DNA from: an uncultured Flavobacteriaceae bacterium
GTDB lineage: Bacteria; Bacteroidota; Bacteroidia; Flavobacteriales; Flavobacteriaceae
Direction of reading: 5' to 3'
Assembly: GCA_947494565.1 (NCBI GenBank)
Contig: CANLVG010000004.1
Location: forward strand, 1-64,000
DNA: 64,000 bases
Shown piece by piece: positions 28,046 through 36,691 of the stretch (its first letter is position 1; each line of letters begins with the position of its first letter). A model generated the notes under the pieces. The model had not been told where the DNA came from, searched no databases, and was given only the letters and a program-made list of their open reading frames with translations. A program made the position numbers and the translations under genes.

Positions 28046-29419
28046 ATGGCAAAAGTCTCATCAGAACAACTGGGAACAGAACCGATAGGGCAACTCTTGA
28101 TCAGACAAGCGGTGCCTGCCAGTATCGGTATTCTGGTGATGTCATTGAATATCTTGGTAGATTCCATTTTTGTCGGTAACTGGATTGGTTCCATCGCTAT
28201 TGCGGCGATTAATGTAGTTCTACCGGTTTCTTTTTTTATCGGTGCTTTGGGTATGGCGGTTGGTATCGGGGGGTCCAGTATCATCTCTAGGGCTTTGGGT
28301 GCCGATAACAAGGCGAAAGCGGTGAAAACCTTTGGAAATCAGATTACCATGACCCTCTTGGTCACCATTTCAATGGCGCTTTTAGGACTTTACTTTGCCG
28401 ACTTCTTGATTCCCGCCTTCGGCGGAAAAGGATCTATTTTTGAACTTGCCAAAGTCTATTATACCATTGTACTTTATGGTATTCCGTTTCTGGGTCTCTG
28501 TATGATGGGCAATACGGTAATTCGGGCCGAAGGGAAACCAAAATTTGCGATGGTCGCCATGATTATTCCGTCTATAGGAAACTTGCTGATGGACTATGTC
28601 TTTATCTATGTTTTTGATTGGGGCATGCATGGGGCGGCTTGGGCAACGACCATTGGCTATGTACTATGTTTTGGTTATGTACTGTACTTCTTTTTGTCCA
28701 AAAATTCCGAATTAAAATTAACCCGATATTGTTTTATCCTTGATTTTACCATTGTTAAGGAAATTAGCTCCCTTGGATTTGTAACCTTATCGCGCCAAGC
28801 GGTGGTCAGCATCACCTATTTGTTGATGAACAATATCCTTTTCAATTTGGGAGGTGAGGCCATGGTCGCAGTCTATGCGATAATCGGTCGCATGTTGATG
28901 TTCGCTTTGTTTCCGGTGTTCGGTATTACCCAGGGCTTTTTGCCCATAGCAGGCTTCAATTATGGTGCAAAGCACTTTGCACGGGTCAAGGAAAGCATTT
29001 TCACGGCAATCAAATATGCAGCACTGCTAGCCACCTTGGTCTTTCTCGGACTTTTTATCTTCCCAACTGAAATTGCTTCGCTCTTTCTAAGCAGTAGACC
29101 TGACCAGTCTGACTTGGAATTGGCGACCAATGCCTTTGTTCTAGAACATACCCCTAGTGCGATGCGCTGGGTTTTTGCGGCTACCCCGATTATTGCACTA
29201 CAACTTATTGGAGCCGCCTACTTTCAGGCCATTGGAAAAGCGATACCCGCTCTTTTGTTGACACTTACACGCCAAGGGTTCTTTTTTATCCCATTAATCT
29301 TGATACTGCCCCGATTCTGGGGGGAATTGGGAGTATGGATTTCTTTTCCAATTTCTGACCTATTGGCCACTATGGTAACCGGGCTTTATCTGAGAAAAGA
29401 AATAAAGCATACATTGTAG
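28046..29419 (+). CDS. MATE family efflux transporter
   Basis: 457 residues with about 12 hydrophobic helices, the standard MATE layout of two six-helix bundles. The start of the first bundle (PIGQLLIRQAVPASIGILVMSLNILVD...) and the FGNQITMTLLV and GFNYGAKHFARVKESI segments are characteristic. Such carriers export cationic drugs or metabolites in exchange for sodium or protons across the inner membrane. It reads in the same direction as hemH, 144 bp downstream, so it could be a separate unit. Substrate is not predictable. Confidence 0.93.
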   Translation: MAKVSSEQLGTEPIGQLLIRQAVPASIGILVMSLNILVDSIFVGNWIGSIAIAAINVVLPVSFFIGALGMAVGIGGSSIISRALGADNKAKAVKTFGNQITMTLLVTISMALLGLYFADFLIPAFGGKGSIFELAKVYYTIVLYGIPFLGLCMMGNTVIRAEGKPKFAMVAMIIPSIGNLLMDYVFIYVFDWGMHGAAWATTIGYVLCFGYVLYFFLSKNSELKLTRYCFILDFTIVKEISSLGFVTLSRQAVVSITYLLMNNILFNLGGEAMVAVYAIIGRMLMFALFPVFGITQGFLPIAGFNYGAKHFARVKESIFTAIKYAALLATLVFLGLFIFPTEIASLFLSSRPDQSDLELATNAFVLEHTPSAMRWVFAATPIIALQLIGAAYFQAIGKAIPALLLTLTRQGFFFIPLILILPRFWGELGVWISFPISDLLATMVTGLYLRKEIKHTL

Positions 29420-29597
29420 TTGGGTAGTGGGTTGGGAATAGAGAGTGATGACCTATAGAAAATCCTATGTCATACGAGGGTGCTTTCGAAAATTAGGAGT
29501 ATTCGATAAGGATTTACTTACTTCTGAAAAGACTGTTTCTTTCATCTTAAACCAAAACCTGGAAAATTGTTTCAAATACACGTTAAATGGGTGCAAA

Positions 29598-29613
29598 TAC
29601 CCGATAACAGGTA
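29598..29613 (+). promoter_or_regulatory. NarL-type operator a, before the C1-protease operon
   Basis: TACCCGATAACAGGTA flanked by AAA and TTT. It has 7-2-7 inverted-repeat geometry with a central TA. A partial -7 box (TAAATTGT, 29637-29644) follows after exactly 23 bp, as at the other promoter-linked copies. Proposed binding site for the LuxR/NarL-type regulator at 45485-46105. Confidence 0.6.
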
Positions 29614-29668
29614 TTTAGGATTCGTTATTTAAGTGTTAAATTGTAAGCGAAACCATATGAAAACCATT

Positions 29669-31114
29669 ATGAAAAAACTACTCTTTATTTTCTTCTTGTT
29701 CAGCACCTTTGCCTTCTCTCAAACCCAGAGAAGTACAGGGCTACTTTTTGATGACGATGCTTACGAAAAGACGCCACTTAAGGCTCGAAATGTAGCTTTT
29801 CAAGATGTAATAACCGAAACTACCTTGACCTCGTTGAAAATGTTTGTCCCTGAAATTAAAGACCAAGGGGGCTATGGTACATGCGTAGGCTGGTCATCGG
29901 CGTATTACGGGAGGTCGATTCTAGAAGCGCGACTGACCAACAATAAGGACCGGGCAAAGATTACCGAAAACACCTTTTCACCTGTATATACGTATCTCCA
30001 TGCAAACGTTGAGAACGATTATAATTGTCAGGGAGGGGCATTTATTGGGAAAGCTATGGAAGCAATGGTGTCCAAGGGAGTTGCATACTATAAGGATTTT
30101 GACGTCATGTGTGCGAGCGAAATCCCTGAAGACCTCATGCCGAAGGCCGAAGCGAACAAGATCAAGGATTTTACCCGCATATTCGGAGCTGATGAATCTG
30201 ATGAAGTCAAAATCGATGGCGTGAAACGATCATTGGTCAATGGCAATCCCGTAATCATCGGCTTTAAGGTCGAGAACTCGTTCTTTAGTGCCAAAAATGT
30301 TTATGAACCTGACAATCTGGGAACCGAAGGTGGTCATGCAATGTGTTTGATAGGATACGATGATGAAAAGTACGGCGGGGCTTTTGAAGTAGTGAACAGT
30401 TGGGGTCCTGCCTGGGGGAACGATGGCTTTATGTGGATCCGTTACGCCGACTTTCCAAAGTATACGCGGTATGCCTTTGAAATGATCCCCAACACACAAA
30501 AACCCAAACAAAAAATCGTACTTGCCGGGGAGCTTGAACTTCGGTTACGGGATGACTCTCCGATGAGTGTCACCAAAGAAGAGGGGGAGTATTCAGGATC
30601 CGTATTCGGATTTCAAGATGTGGTCATCGAAGATGAGTCACAGAGTATCGGCGATTATGTGACGACATCAACTTACCCTACCGGAACCAGATATCAAATG
30701 ATTACCAAGGTCAACCAAGCCTCGTACGTCTACGTACTCGGTGCCGATTCGGATAATGAGAACTCGCTGTTATTTCCCTACGAAGAATCGATCAGCCCCT
30801 TTATTAACTCGGATAATGCAGAGGTTATCATACCCTATGCAGGCCCCAAGCAAAAGGCCTTTTTTCGCTTGAATAAGGAAGTGGAATCAGACTATTCTAT
30901 CGTGATTTTCTCCTTGGAAAAAATTGATATTGCAGCGGTCAAAACCCGACTTGATGAAATGGAAGGTGAATTACTCGATAAACTTTATGTTATTTTCAAT
31001 GACCAACTCATCGATAAGGAATCCGTACAATTAATGGATGGTAAAATGGGCTTTACCGCTGAATTTGAAAAGGGTTCAATGGCAATGATGATTCTGGATA
31101 TCAAAAGGTCATAA
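29669..31114 (+). CDS. Exported papain-like (C1) cysteine protease
   Basis: 481 residues from the ATG at 29669 (MKKLLFIFFLFSTFAFSQ, signal peptide). An ATG at 29657 is also in frame, but the inferred transcription start near 29650 would leave almost no leader. The C1 triad is complete: Cys72 in GGYGTCVGWSSAYYG, His223 in GGHAMCLIGYDD and Asn243 in NSWGPAWGNDGFMWI. The C-terminal part (about 330-481) resembles DUF4384-like domains, with YVLGADSDNENSLLFPYEE. There is no obvious propeptide. It heads a five-gene operon with a lipoprotein and two CHASE2 proteins, so it is probably an envelope protease linked to that sensory complex. Confidence 0.9.
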   Translation: MKKLLFIFFLFSTFAFSQTQRSTGLLFDDDAYEKTPLKARNVAFQDVITETTLTSLKMFVPEIKDQGGYGTCVGWSSAYYGRSILEARLTNNKDRAKITENTFSPVYTYLHANVENDYNCQGGAFIGKAMEAMVSKGVAYYKDFDVMCASEIPEDLMPKAEANKIKDFTRIFGADESDEVKIDGVKRSLVNGNPVIIGFKVENSFFSAKNVYEPDNLGTEGGHAMCLIGYDDEKYGGAFEVVNSWGPAWGNDGFMWIRYADFPKYTRYAFEMIPNTQKPKQKIVLAGELELRLRDDSPMSVTKEEGEYSGSVFGFQDVVIEDESQSIGDYVTTSTYPTGTRYQMITKVNQASYVYVLGADSDNENSLLFPYEESISPFINSDNAEVIIPYAGPKQKAFFRLNKEVESDYSIVIFSLEKIDIAAVKTRLDEMEGELLDKLYVIFNDQLIDKESVQLMDGKMGFTAEFEKGSMAMMILDIKRS

Positions 31115-31117
31115 GCC

Positions 31118-31615
31118 ATGATCAAAAATCTTTTGGCAACGTTATGTCTGATTTTTTTGGTTTCTTGCAATTGTCAACGAACTGCGGATAAAGGAAACAG
31201 CCGTGCCGACAAGCAGATTTCAAGCGATAAAATCAAGGTTTTTTTACGAGAGAAAAATTTTGATATCGTCACCTCCGCCAATTTGGTCGTTGTATTCGAT
31301 ATCAAAAAAAAATTGATTGAGGGCACCACTGATGAGTATTCGAACAAACTGGTACTCAAGGATACCTTGGCCAATGAGAAGGCCAATGAATTGCTGGCAC
31401 TTTTGGTTGATGACTCCTCGTATGACTGGACCGAAAAAGAAGTGAAAGAAGATTTTAATCCCGGGCTACAGTTTCTTGTACGAAACGATACGGAACGAAT
31501 CTTTCTCTTGGTCGACAAGAAAAATCGGCGTTTGGGCTTTATTAATTTAGAAGGGCAGAAAATAGTGGAGCTTTCTAAAAACCTGACTGATTATTTTGAC
31601 CAGCTACAGCAATAG
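31118..31615 (+). CDS. Small lipoprotein in the C1-protease operon
   Basis: 165 residues. Signal peptide with lipobox LVSC, so lipidated near Cys17, followed by NCQR. The mature part is charged alpha/beta sequence with no catalytic motif (KIKVFLREKNFDIVTSANLV, then LQFLVRNDTERIFLLVDKKN). It begins 3 bp after the protease stop, so the two are co-transcribed and probably act together in the periplasm; an inhibitor or adaptor role is possible but unsupported by motif. Confidence 0.78.
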   Translation: MIKNLLATLCLIFLVSCNCQRTADKGNSRADKQISSDKIKVFLREKNFDIVTSANLVVVFDIKKKLIEGTTDEYSNKLVLKDTLANEKANELLALLVDDSSYDWTEKEVKEDFNPGLQFLVRNDTERIFLLVDKKNRRLGFINLEGQKIVELSKNLTDYFDQLQQ

Positions 31616-31648
31616 GCCAATGGTATTCCCTTAAGAACAGTTCATCCA

Positions 31649-32848
31649 ATGTACCTAAAAAAGATCTTACCAAAACCAAACAAATTCCTTCTTAAGGAAG
31701 CTCTGTTTTGCATGGTATTTTCCTTTATAATCTTGGGTTTGGTCTCTTTGATCGGTTTTAACTTGAGTTTTTTTACTCCCTTTAACAATGCGTTCAAAGA
31801 CTTTAGCTATCTGGACCTGTATTATGCCGAAAAACTGGATAGGAATATCGGTGATATCAATAAAGATATTGTTCTGGTGAATGTAGAACGTTTAGGAAGG
31901 GCTGAAATCGCTGCCATGATGACCAAACTAGAGCGCCAAAAGCCGAAGGTCATCGGGTTGGATATCATCTTCAAAGAGGAAAGAGATCCTATTGAAGATA
32001 GGGCGTTGGCTCAAGGTCATCGCATGGAAAACTTAGTGACGACCTATTCCATATTGAATTCAGGTGTGGATAGTTCGGCTGCTAGAATCAGTAGACCAGA
32101 CCAAATTAGCGGGTACAGTAATTTTAGTTTTGACCCTACCAGTTCGGTGGTGCGTAATTTTCAGGGGTATCGCAAAGACGGTGATTCGGTACAAGTGGCT
32201 TTCGGCGTTGCAGTAGCCAAGTTTGTAATGGGAGAGAAATGGGATGGCAGCTTAGAACGCTATCTCGATGAAGAACGCCCCATCAATTACAAAGGCAATC
32301 GCGACAATTTCCTGATTCTGGAACCCGATGATATTTTGGGCCGGGATACAATTCCGGTAGTAATGAATAAAATAGTTCTGATGGGATATTTAGGACATCA
32401 GGAAAACCATCGGTTTGATATCGAAGACAAACATTTCACGCCGATGAACGAGAAGTTTGTTGGAAAGAGTGCACCTGACACCTTTGGTGTTGTCATACAT
32501 GCAAATATCATTAACATGATTGTATCGGATGATTTTATCAGTGTGGTACCCAATTGGATACTGGTACTATTGACCATACTGTTCACGTTTTTGGCGCTGA
32601 CCTACTTCATCTGGCTGGCCAAAAGGCAATTGGCCAGTTATATTTTACGATTGAACATCGTGAGATTAGTCTTTATCGCCGTATTCGTCTGGATTGCGCT
32701 GTTATTGTTCCGAAATGGAATTCTATTCAAAACGGCGGGAATCATCGCCGTTGCGGCCTTTAGTATCGGTCTGATCGGGTATTACAAAAAATTGGCACAT
32801 TTTCTCTATAAAAAATATAAATGGAACGGATATTTCTACCAAGACTAA
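31649..32848 (+). CDS. CHASE2-domain membrane protein without output domain
   Basis: 399 residues. One N-terminal membrane helix (about 20-42), an extracytoplasmic CHASE2 sensory domain (about 45-290, with FKDFSYLDLYYAEKL, DIVLVNVERLGRAEI, GLDIIF, and FDIEDKHFTPMNEKF), then three helices (about 296-375) and a short basic tail. CHASE2 normally feeds a cytosolic kinase, cyclase or GGDEF domain; none is present here. The stop overlaps the next gene by 28 bp. A paralogue lies at 33630. It may pass a signal sideways to the other proteins of this operon. Confidence 0.88.
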   Translation: MYLKKILPKPNKFLLKEALFCMVFSFIILGLVSLIGFNLSFFTPFNNAFKDFSYLDLYYAEKLDRNIGDINKDIVLVNVERLGRAEIAAMMTKLERQKPKVIGLDIIFKEERDPIEDRALAQGHRMENLVTTYSILNSGVDSSAARISRPDQISGYSNFSFDPTSSVVRNFQGYRKDGDSVQVAFGVAVAKFVMGEKWDGSLERYLDEERPINYKGNRDNFLILEPDDILGRDTIPVVMNKIVLMGYLGHQENHRFDIEDKHFTPMNEKFVGKSAPDTFGVVIHANIINMIVSDDFISVVPNWILVLLTILFTFLALTYFIWLAKRQLASYILRLNIVRLVFIAVFVWIALLLFRNGILFKTAGIIAVAAFSIGLIGYYKKLAHFLYKKYKWNGYFYQD

Positions 32849-33612
32849 CGCTGTTGTTCCTATTTTGGTTCGTAGGTACAGCTACCTTTGCGCAGCAAGG
32901 CTATTTTGTCTTTAAAAAGACGGGAAGCCCCGCCCTCAATACGAGTACCCTTCTGGAACGAGGAAGTCAATTGCTTGAGTCGGACACCCTGTATTTGGGT
33001 CAAAAGGACTATGTGCTTCTGGTGAATGAATTGGGGGAACTTTTCGAGATCACGAAACCCAATACATATGCTTTCTCGGCAATTGCCGATTATCGACGCC
33101 GACTTGAAGCCGACTCTTTTACCGAAAAGTACTTTACTTATGTGTGGAAACAGTTCATCAATCGGATCAAAAAGAAACAAGAGTCGGGTGTTGTTTATCG
33201 GGAGGAACGAAACATAAAATTAATCGCCCCTAGGGATAGTGTGAAGATGTTCGCGCCCGAACTGAAATTCGTTTGGCAGAATAATTCGGATACAGAAGCA
33301 CTGTTTTTTTTCCTTAAGGATGTTAAGACCGGGCACCTGACGAAAATCGGGCTCACTGGTGAGCAAATCATACTCGGTTTGGATAATCAACTACTGAAAA
33401 CAGGACAAACCTATCAATGGTCCGCCTCTACAGAGTCATTTCCGAATCTGAACGAACTAAAGTTCCACCGATTGACCTTGTTGTCCAAAGGGGAATTTGA
33501 AGCACTTGAGAAGGAGGTGGACGCACTAATTAGGGCTTTTACCTTATTGGGGTTTAGCGAGGCTGAGATTCAAGAAGCTATTTGCCAAGACTATAAATTT
33601 TGCCGGGAATAA
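32821..33612 (+). CDS. Exported protein between two CHASE2 genes
   Basis: 263 residues with a signal peptide ending near TATFAQQ. The N-terminal strand-turn pattern (YFVFKKTGSPALNTSTLLERGSQLL..., then YVLLVNELGELFEI) recalls FecR-like or SH3-like sensory modules. The middle (about 135-210) looks like an immunoglobulin-like beta domain (FAPELKFVWQNN, YQWSASTESF), and the C-terminus is helical with two Cys. It starts inside the first CHASE2 gene and ends 17 bp before the second, so it is part of the same unit. Function unknown; position suggests an extracytoplasmic partner of the CHASE2 proteins. Confidence 0.78.
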   Translation: MERIFLPRLTLLFLFWFVGTATFAQQGYFVFKKTGSPALNTSTLLERGSQLLESDTLYLGQKDYVLLVNELGELFEITKPNTYAFSAIADYRRRLEADSFTEKYFTYVWKQFINRIKKKQESGVVYREERNIKLIAPRDSVKMFAPELKFVWQNNSDTEALFFFLKDVKTGHLTKIGLTGEQIILGLDNQLLKTGQTYQWSASTESFPNLNELKFHRLTLLSKGEFEALEKEVDALIRAFTLLGFSEAEIQEAICQDYKFCRE

Positions 33613-33629
33613 ATTAGATTTTTAAAAAG

Positions 33630-34817
33630 TTGTCGAAAAAAAGGAAGCATAGAAAACTATTACTACGAGATGGGTTGTTCAGCACCCTTCTGTCGCTATT
33701 GGTCTGTTACCTGTTCTCCCTTTTGTTCTTCAACACCTCCTTCTTCGACCCGTTGAGTAAAGCCTTACAGGATTTTAGTTTTTTGGATGTGTATTATGCC
33801 GAACGTTTGAATGAGCAAGAGTTGACCGATACCAAAGTTATCTTGGTCAATGTAGAACATAAAACCCGACAAGAACTGGCCAATGCCCTTGATAAGGTCA
33901 TTGAAAGTAGGGCCAAAGCAATTGGTTTTGATGTCATATTAAGAGAGTTTGAAAAGACAGCGGCCGATACCTTGTTGGCCAAACTATTGAAGGAAGACCG
34001 TGTCATCGCTACTTACATTATTGGGGATGATGGCGAGGAGATCAAAAGCCATACCTTCTTCGGAGAAAACTTGACTTCGGGCTTCGCCAACTTTAGTTTT
34101 GATTCAAGTAGTTCTGTGATACGGGAGTTCAGTGGAAGGTACGAATCGAAACAGGATATAAAGGAATCACTGCCTGTCGTATTGGCAAGGCAGTATTTGT
34201 CACCGAAAGAGTGGTCGGCAAGAGAAATAGATGAAAAAATAGCAAAACCTCGGGTAATCAATTACCAAGGCGGGCTAGATCATTACCTGCATCTGACCAT
34301 TGATGATATCCTGTACCTAGAAAATACCGACCTGTTGAATGACAAAATAATTCTCTTCGGCTATTTGGGATCGCCCTCCGGAAACTCATTCGATATTGAG
34401 GATAAACATTTTACCCCATTGAACACCACGACAGCGGGTAAAAGTATTCCTGATATGTATGGGGCTACAATTCATGCGAATATTATATCAATGCTGATTT
34501 CTGATAGATTCATGTACAAAGTACCTCGATTGTTGGAATTAACCCTTTTGTTTCTCTTCAGTTTTGTGGCTAGTGTCTATTTCATTTGGTTAGACAGACG
34601 ATTGAATATCAGCTATCGAACCGTTAGAAAAACAGTGTTGTTCGTTTTTTCCATACTCTTGGTTTGGATAACGCTTTTATTGTTCAAAAGAGGAATCGTT
34701 TTTAAATCCGCTACGATAATCGCGGTAGCTGTTTTTAGTGCCGGTTTTGTAAAGTATTACAAACATTTGGTGCGTTACATTAACACCAAAAGAAAATTCA
34801 AAAGCTATTTGAACTAG
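33630..34817 (+). CDS. Second CHASE2-domain membrane protein (paralogue)
   Basis: 395 residues, collinear with the product of 31649-32848: helix 1 near 18-38, CHASE2 (DFSFLDVYYAERL, VILVNVEHKTRQEL, FDIEDKHFTPLN), then three C-terminal helices and no output domain. The start appears to be TTG: the frame has no ATG near the N-terminus, and the predicted first residues (MSKKRKHRK) are the expected positive-inside flank of helix 1. It ends 2 bp before the stop of a convergent gene. The pair probably arose by tandem duplication with the exported gene between them and may form a heterodimer. Confidence 0.87.
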   Translation: MSKKRKHRKLLLRDGLFSTLLSLLVCYLFSLLFFNTSFFDPLSKALQDFSFLDVYYAERLNEQELTDTKVILVNVEHKTRQELANALDKVIESRAKAIGFDVILREFEKTAADTLLAKLLKEDRVIATYIIGDDGEEIKSHTFFGENLTSGFANFSFDSSSSVIREFSGRYESKQDIKESLPVVLARQYLSPKEWSAREIDEKIAKPRVINYQGGLDHYLHLTIDDILYLENTDLLNDKIILFGYLGSPSGNSFDIEDKHFTPLNTTTAGKSIPDMYGATIHANIISMLISDRFMYKVPRLLELTLLFLFSFVASVYFIWLDRRLNISYRTVRKTVLFVFSILLVWITLLLFKRGIVFKSATIIAVAVFSAGFVKYYKHLVRYINTKRKFKSYLN

Positions 34818-34819
34818 TG

Positions 34820-36016
34820 CTATTTGGCCCTGGCCTTATCCAAGATTTCGCGTTTGAAGCGCGATTCGTTTTCCAAAACAGCAAAAAAATCAAGTAGGTA
34901 ATTCCTTGTTTTTTGATAGGTTTTGCGATTGTCGAAGTCCTCTTTCAGGTCATCCACGATGTTCAACAAGGTTGTTTTTTGATTTAAGAATTCGGTCCGT
35001 ATCGCCTGGGTGGTTTTCGGGTCTCTTTTAAACCCTCGGTAGAGGCGTTGGGTGACATCTGAAATAGGCAGGTCTTGATTATTGATATTTGATACCACGG
35101 AATAGCTCGCATCGACCAAACCCGACATATCGAAGTCATAAGGCAGGGGAACTGCCTTTTTATCGAGAAATAATAGTTTTTGGTTATGCCCATAAGCGGT
35201 TGAAAAATCGGTATTGCCGATCATGAATTGAAAAAAGGCATTGCGCAAGGATGACATAGCGTCTTGTGCTAGGGGGTGCACAAAGCGATCGAAAACCTTG
35301 GCATCATTTCTTTTAGCCACATTTTTGATGTCCTCGATCAAGATGGCCCGTAAATGGTGCGTTCTTGGTTTCCTTCTAGCAAAAACACTATCATTCAGTG
35401 TGGAAAGGTTCCGTTTTTTGACTTCCATAAAAATGGCCATTAGCGGATCTTCCGCCTTCTTTTGTCTGGGGTCATCGGTAAACTCCAAATCCACTAGCCT
35501 TGTTTTGAAGTGGGCTGTACTGAAGGATTCGTATAGTTTATAGGCCAAATATTCCTTGAGGATATCGTCGTTCGAGCGATTTTGTAACAAACAGGGCAGC
35601 ACCACTTTCATCTTTTTAAGGCCTTCAAACAGGGTGCCTTTGGCCTCGGAAGATTTAATTTTCAATTTGATAGGAGGAAAATAGCAGTTGGTTCGCCTGA
35701 AGTTCCCACGTGCTCGAAGGTCTACCGGAATACTATCCCAATTACCGTTCTGTTCGTATGATAACACGGCCTTGACATACGATTCTGTGCTCGCCTGTTT
35801 GCGCATCTGTTTGTTGGAGTAGCTGAATTTTAGGGGGAGGGGATTCAAATTTACGAAAACACCTAGGCTAGGGTCTTTCATTTTCTGTCCGTAACAATTC
35901 TCGAAATTCCCTATGAAAATTACAAAAAGGACTAAACTCGATAGTTTTATCCCTCTTTGTCTAAAACTTTTGGCTAGACCTATTAATAGAACTCTTAATC
36001 TTCGCAAAGTTGACAA
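34820..36016 (-). CDS. CotH-kinase-like exported protein
   Basis: 398 residues. A hydrophobic signal (LSSLVLFVIFIGNFENCYG) follows a basic stretch. The core fits the CotH-like family seen in Bacteroidota: PVDLRARGNFRRTNC, PPIKLKIKSSEAKGTLFEG, LKEYLAYKLYESFS, and VPLPYDFDMSGLVDASY, the last being the likely kinase-fold metal loop. The start is a TTG (36016, or 36007); no ATG lies before residue 46. The TTG overlaps the upstream lipoprotein by 22 bp. Last gene of the leftward surface operon; CotH proteins are atypical protein kinases, but activity here is not shown. Confidence 0.75.
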   Translation of the reverse strand: MSTLRRLRVLLIGLAKSFRQRGIKLSSLVLFVIFIGNFENCYGQKMKDPSLGVFVNLNPLPLKFSYSNKQMRKQASTESYVKAVLSYEQNGNWDSIPVDLRARGNFRRTNCYFPPIKLKIKSSEAKGTLFEGLKKMKVVLPCLLQNRSNDDILKEYLAYKLYESFSTAHFKTRLVDLEFTDDPRQKKAEDPLMAIFMEVKKRNLSTLNDSVFARRKPRTHHLRAILIEDIKNVAKRNDAKVFDRFVHPLAQDAMSSLRNAFFQFMIGNTDFSTAYGHNQKLLFLDKKAVPLPYDFDMSGLVDASYSVVSNINNQDLPISDVTQRLYRGFKRDPKTTQAIRTEFLNQKTTLLNIVDDLKEDFDNRKTYQKTRNYLLDFFAVLENESRFKREILDKARAK

Positions 36017-36687
36017 TATTTCAAAATACTATACGCAGCATTCTCAGAATCACGTGCAACTACCAGAATGTAATAGTATGTGTTGGTATCGAAATTTGGT
36101 ATTGAAAAGGTGACTATAGGATTGGTCAAGTTTTGTTCTTCACCATCATTATTTTCAGGACTTATCGCTTCACTGGTAGACCAATAGGCATCATATCTCA
36201 AGGTGCCATCGTTTTCCCGATTACCTCCTGTCCAACGTACCTCAATATTGGTGGTATTACTTTGAGGGGTTACGATAACCCTCTCATCAAAGGTGACAGC
36301 CAAAGGAACGCTGTTGTCATTTGGCTCGCCACTGGGTGTTCTGAATTCCTGTACTTTGCTATCAGCCTCATTGCTAACTATTTTCCAAGAATATGAGGAG
36401 TTATAGTCTACTTGAAGGTCAAATCGTAATGTGCCATCATCTAAAGTTCTAGGGTTAATTGAAACGACCTCATCGTTTAGAATCAATTCAAAACTTGAAA
36501 TTTCTCCTTGAACTTCCCATTGAAATGGAATTGAGATTCCATTACTGCTGAGCGTACCCTTTTCACAATTTGAATTTGGTTCTGGATATTTCAAATTAAT
36601 AGCAAATTCATCTGCCTCAAAACTACCATCACAACCTATAAGTAGAAAATAGAAGAAGCCCCCGAATAGTAAAAAATATCTCCTCAT
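35995..36687 (-). CDS. Fibronectin-III-like lipoprotein
   Basis: 230 residues. Lipobox LIGC (Cys19). The mature part looks like two beta-sandwich modules; the first ends with SYSWKIVSNEADSKVQEFRT and the second with NTYYYILVVARD, both typical of FN3-like domains. The C-terminal YCQLCED adds two cysteines. It lies 4 bp after the stop of the 1745-residue surface protein and overlaps the CotH-like gene, so it is in the same operon. Probably surface-exposed or periplasmic; function unknown. Confidence 0.75.
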   Translation of the reverse strand: MRRYFLLFGGFFYFLLIGCDGSFEADEFAINLKYPEPNSNCEKGTLSSNGISIPFQWEVQGEISSFELILNDEVVSINPRTLDDGTLRFDLQVDYNSSYSWKIVSNEADSKVQEFRTPSGEPNDNSVPLAVTFDERVIVTPQSNTTNIEVRWTGGNRENDGTLRYDAYWSTSEAISPENNDGEEQNLTNPIVTFSIPNFDTNTYYYILVVARDSENAAYSILKYCQLCED

Positions 36688-36691
36688 AGTG

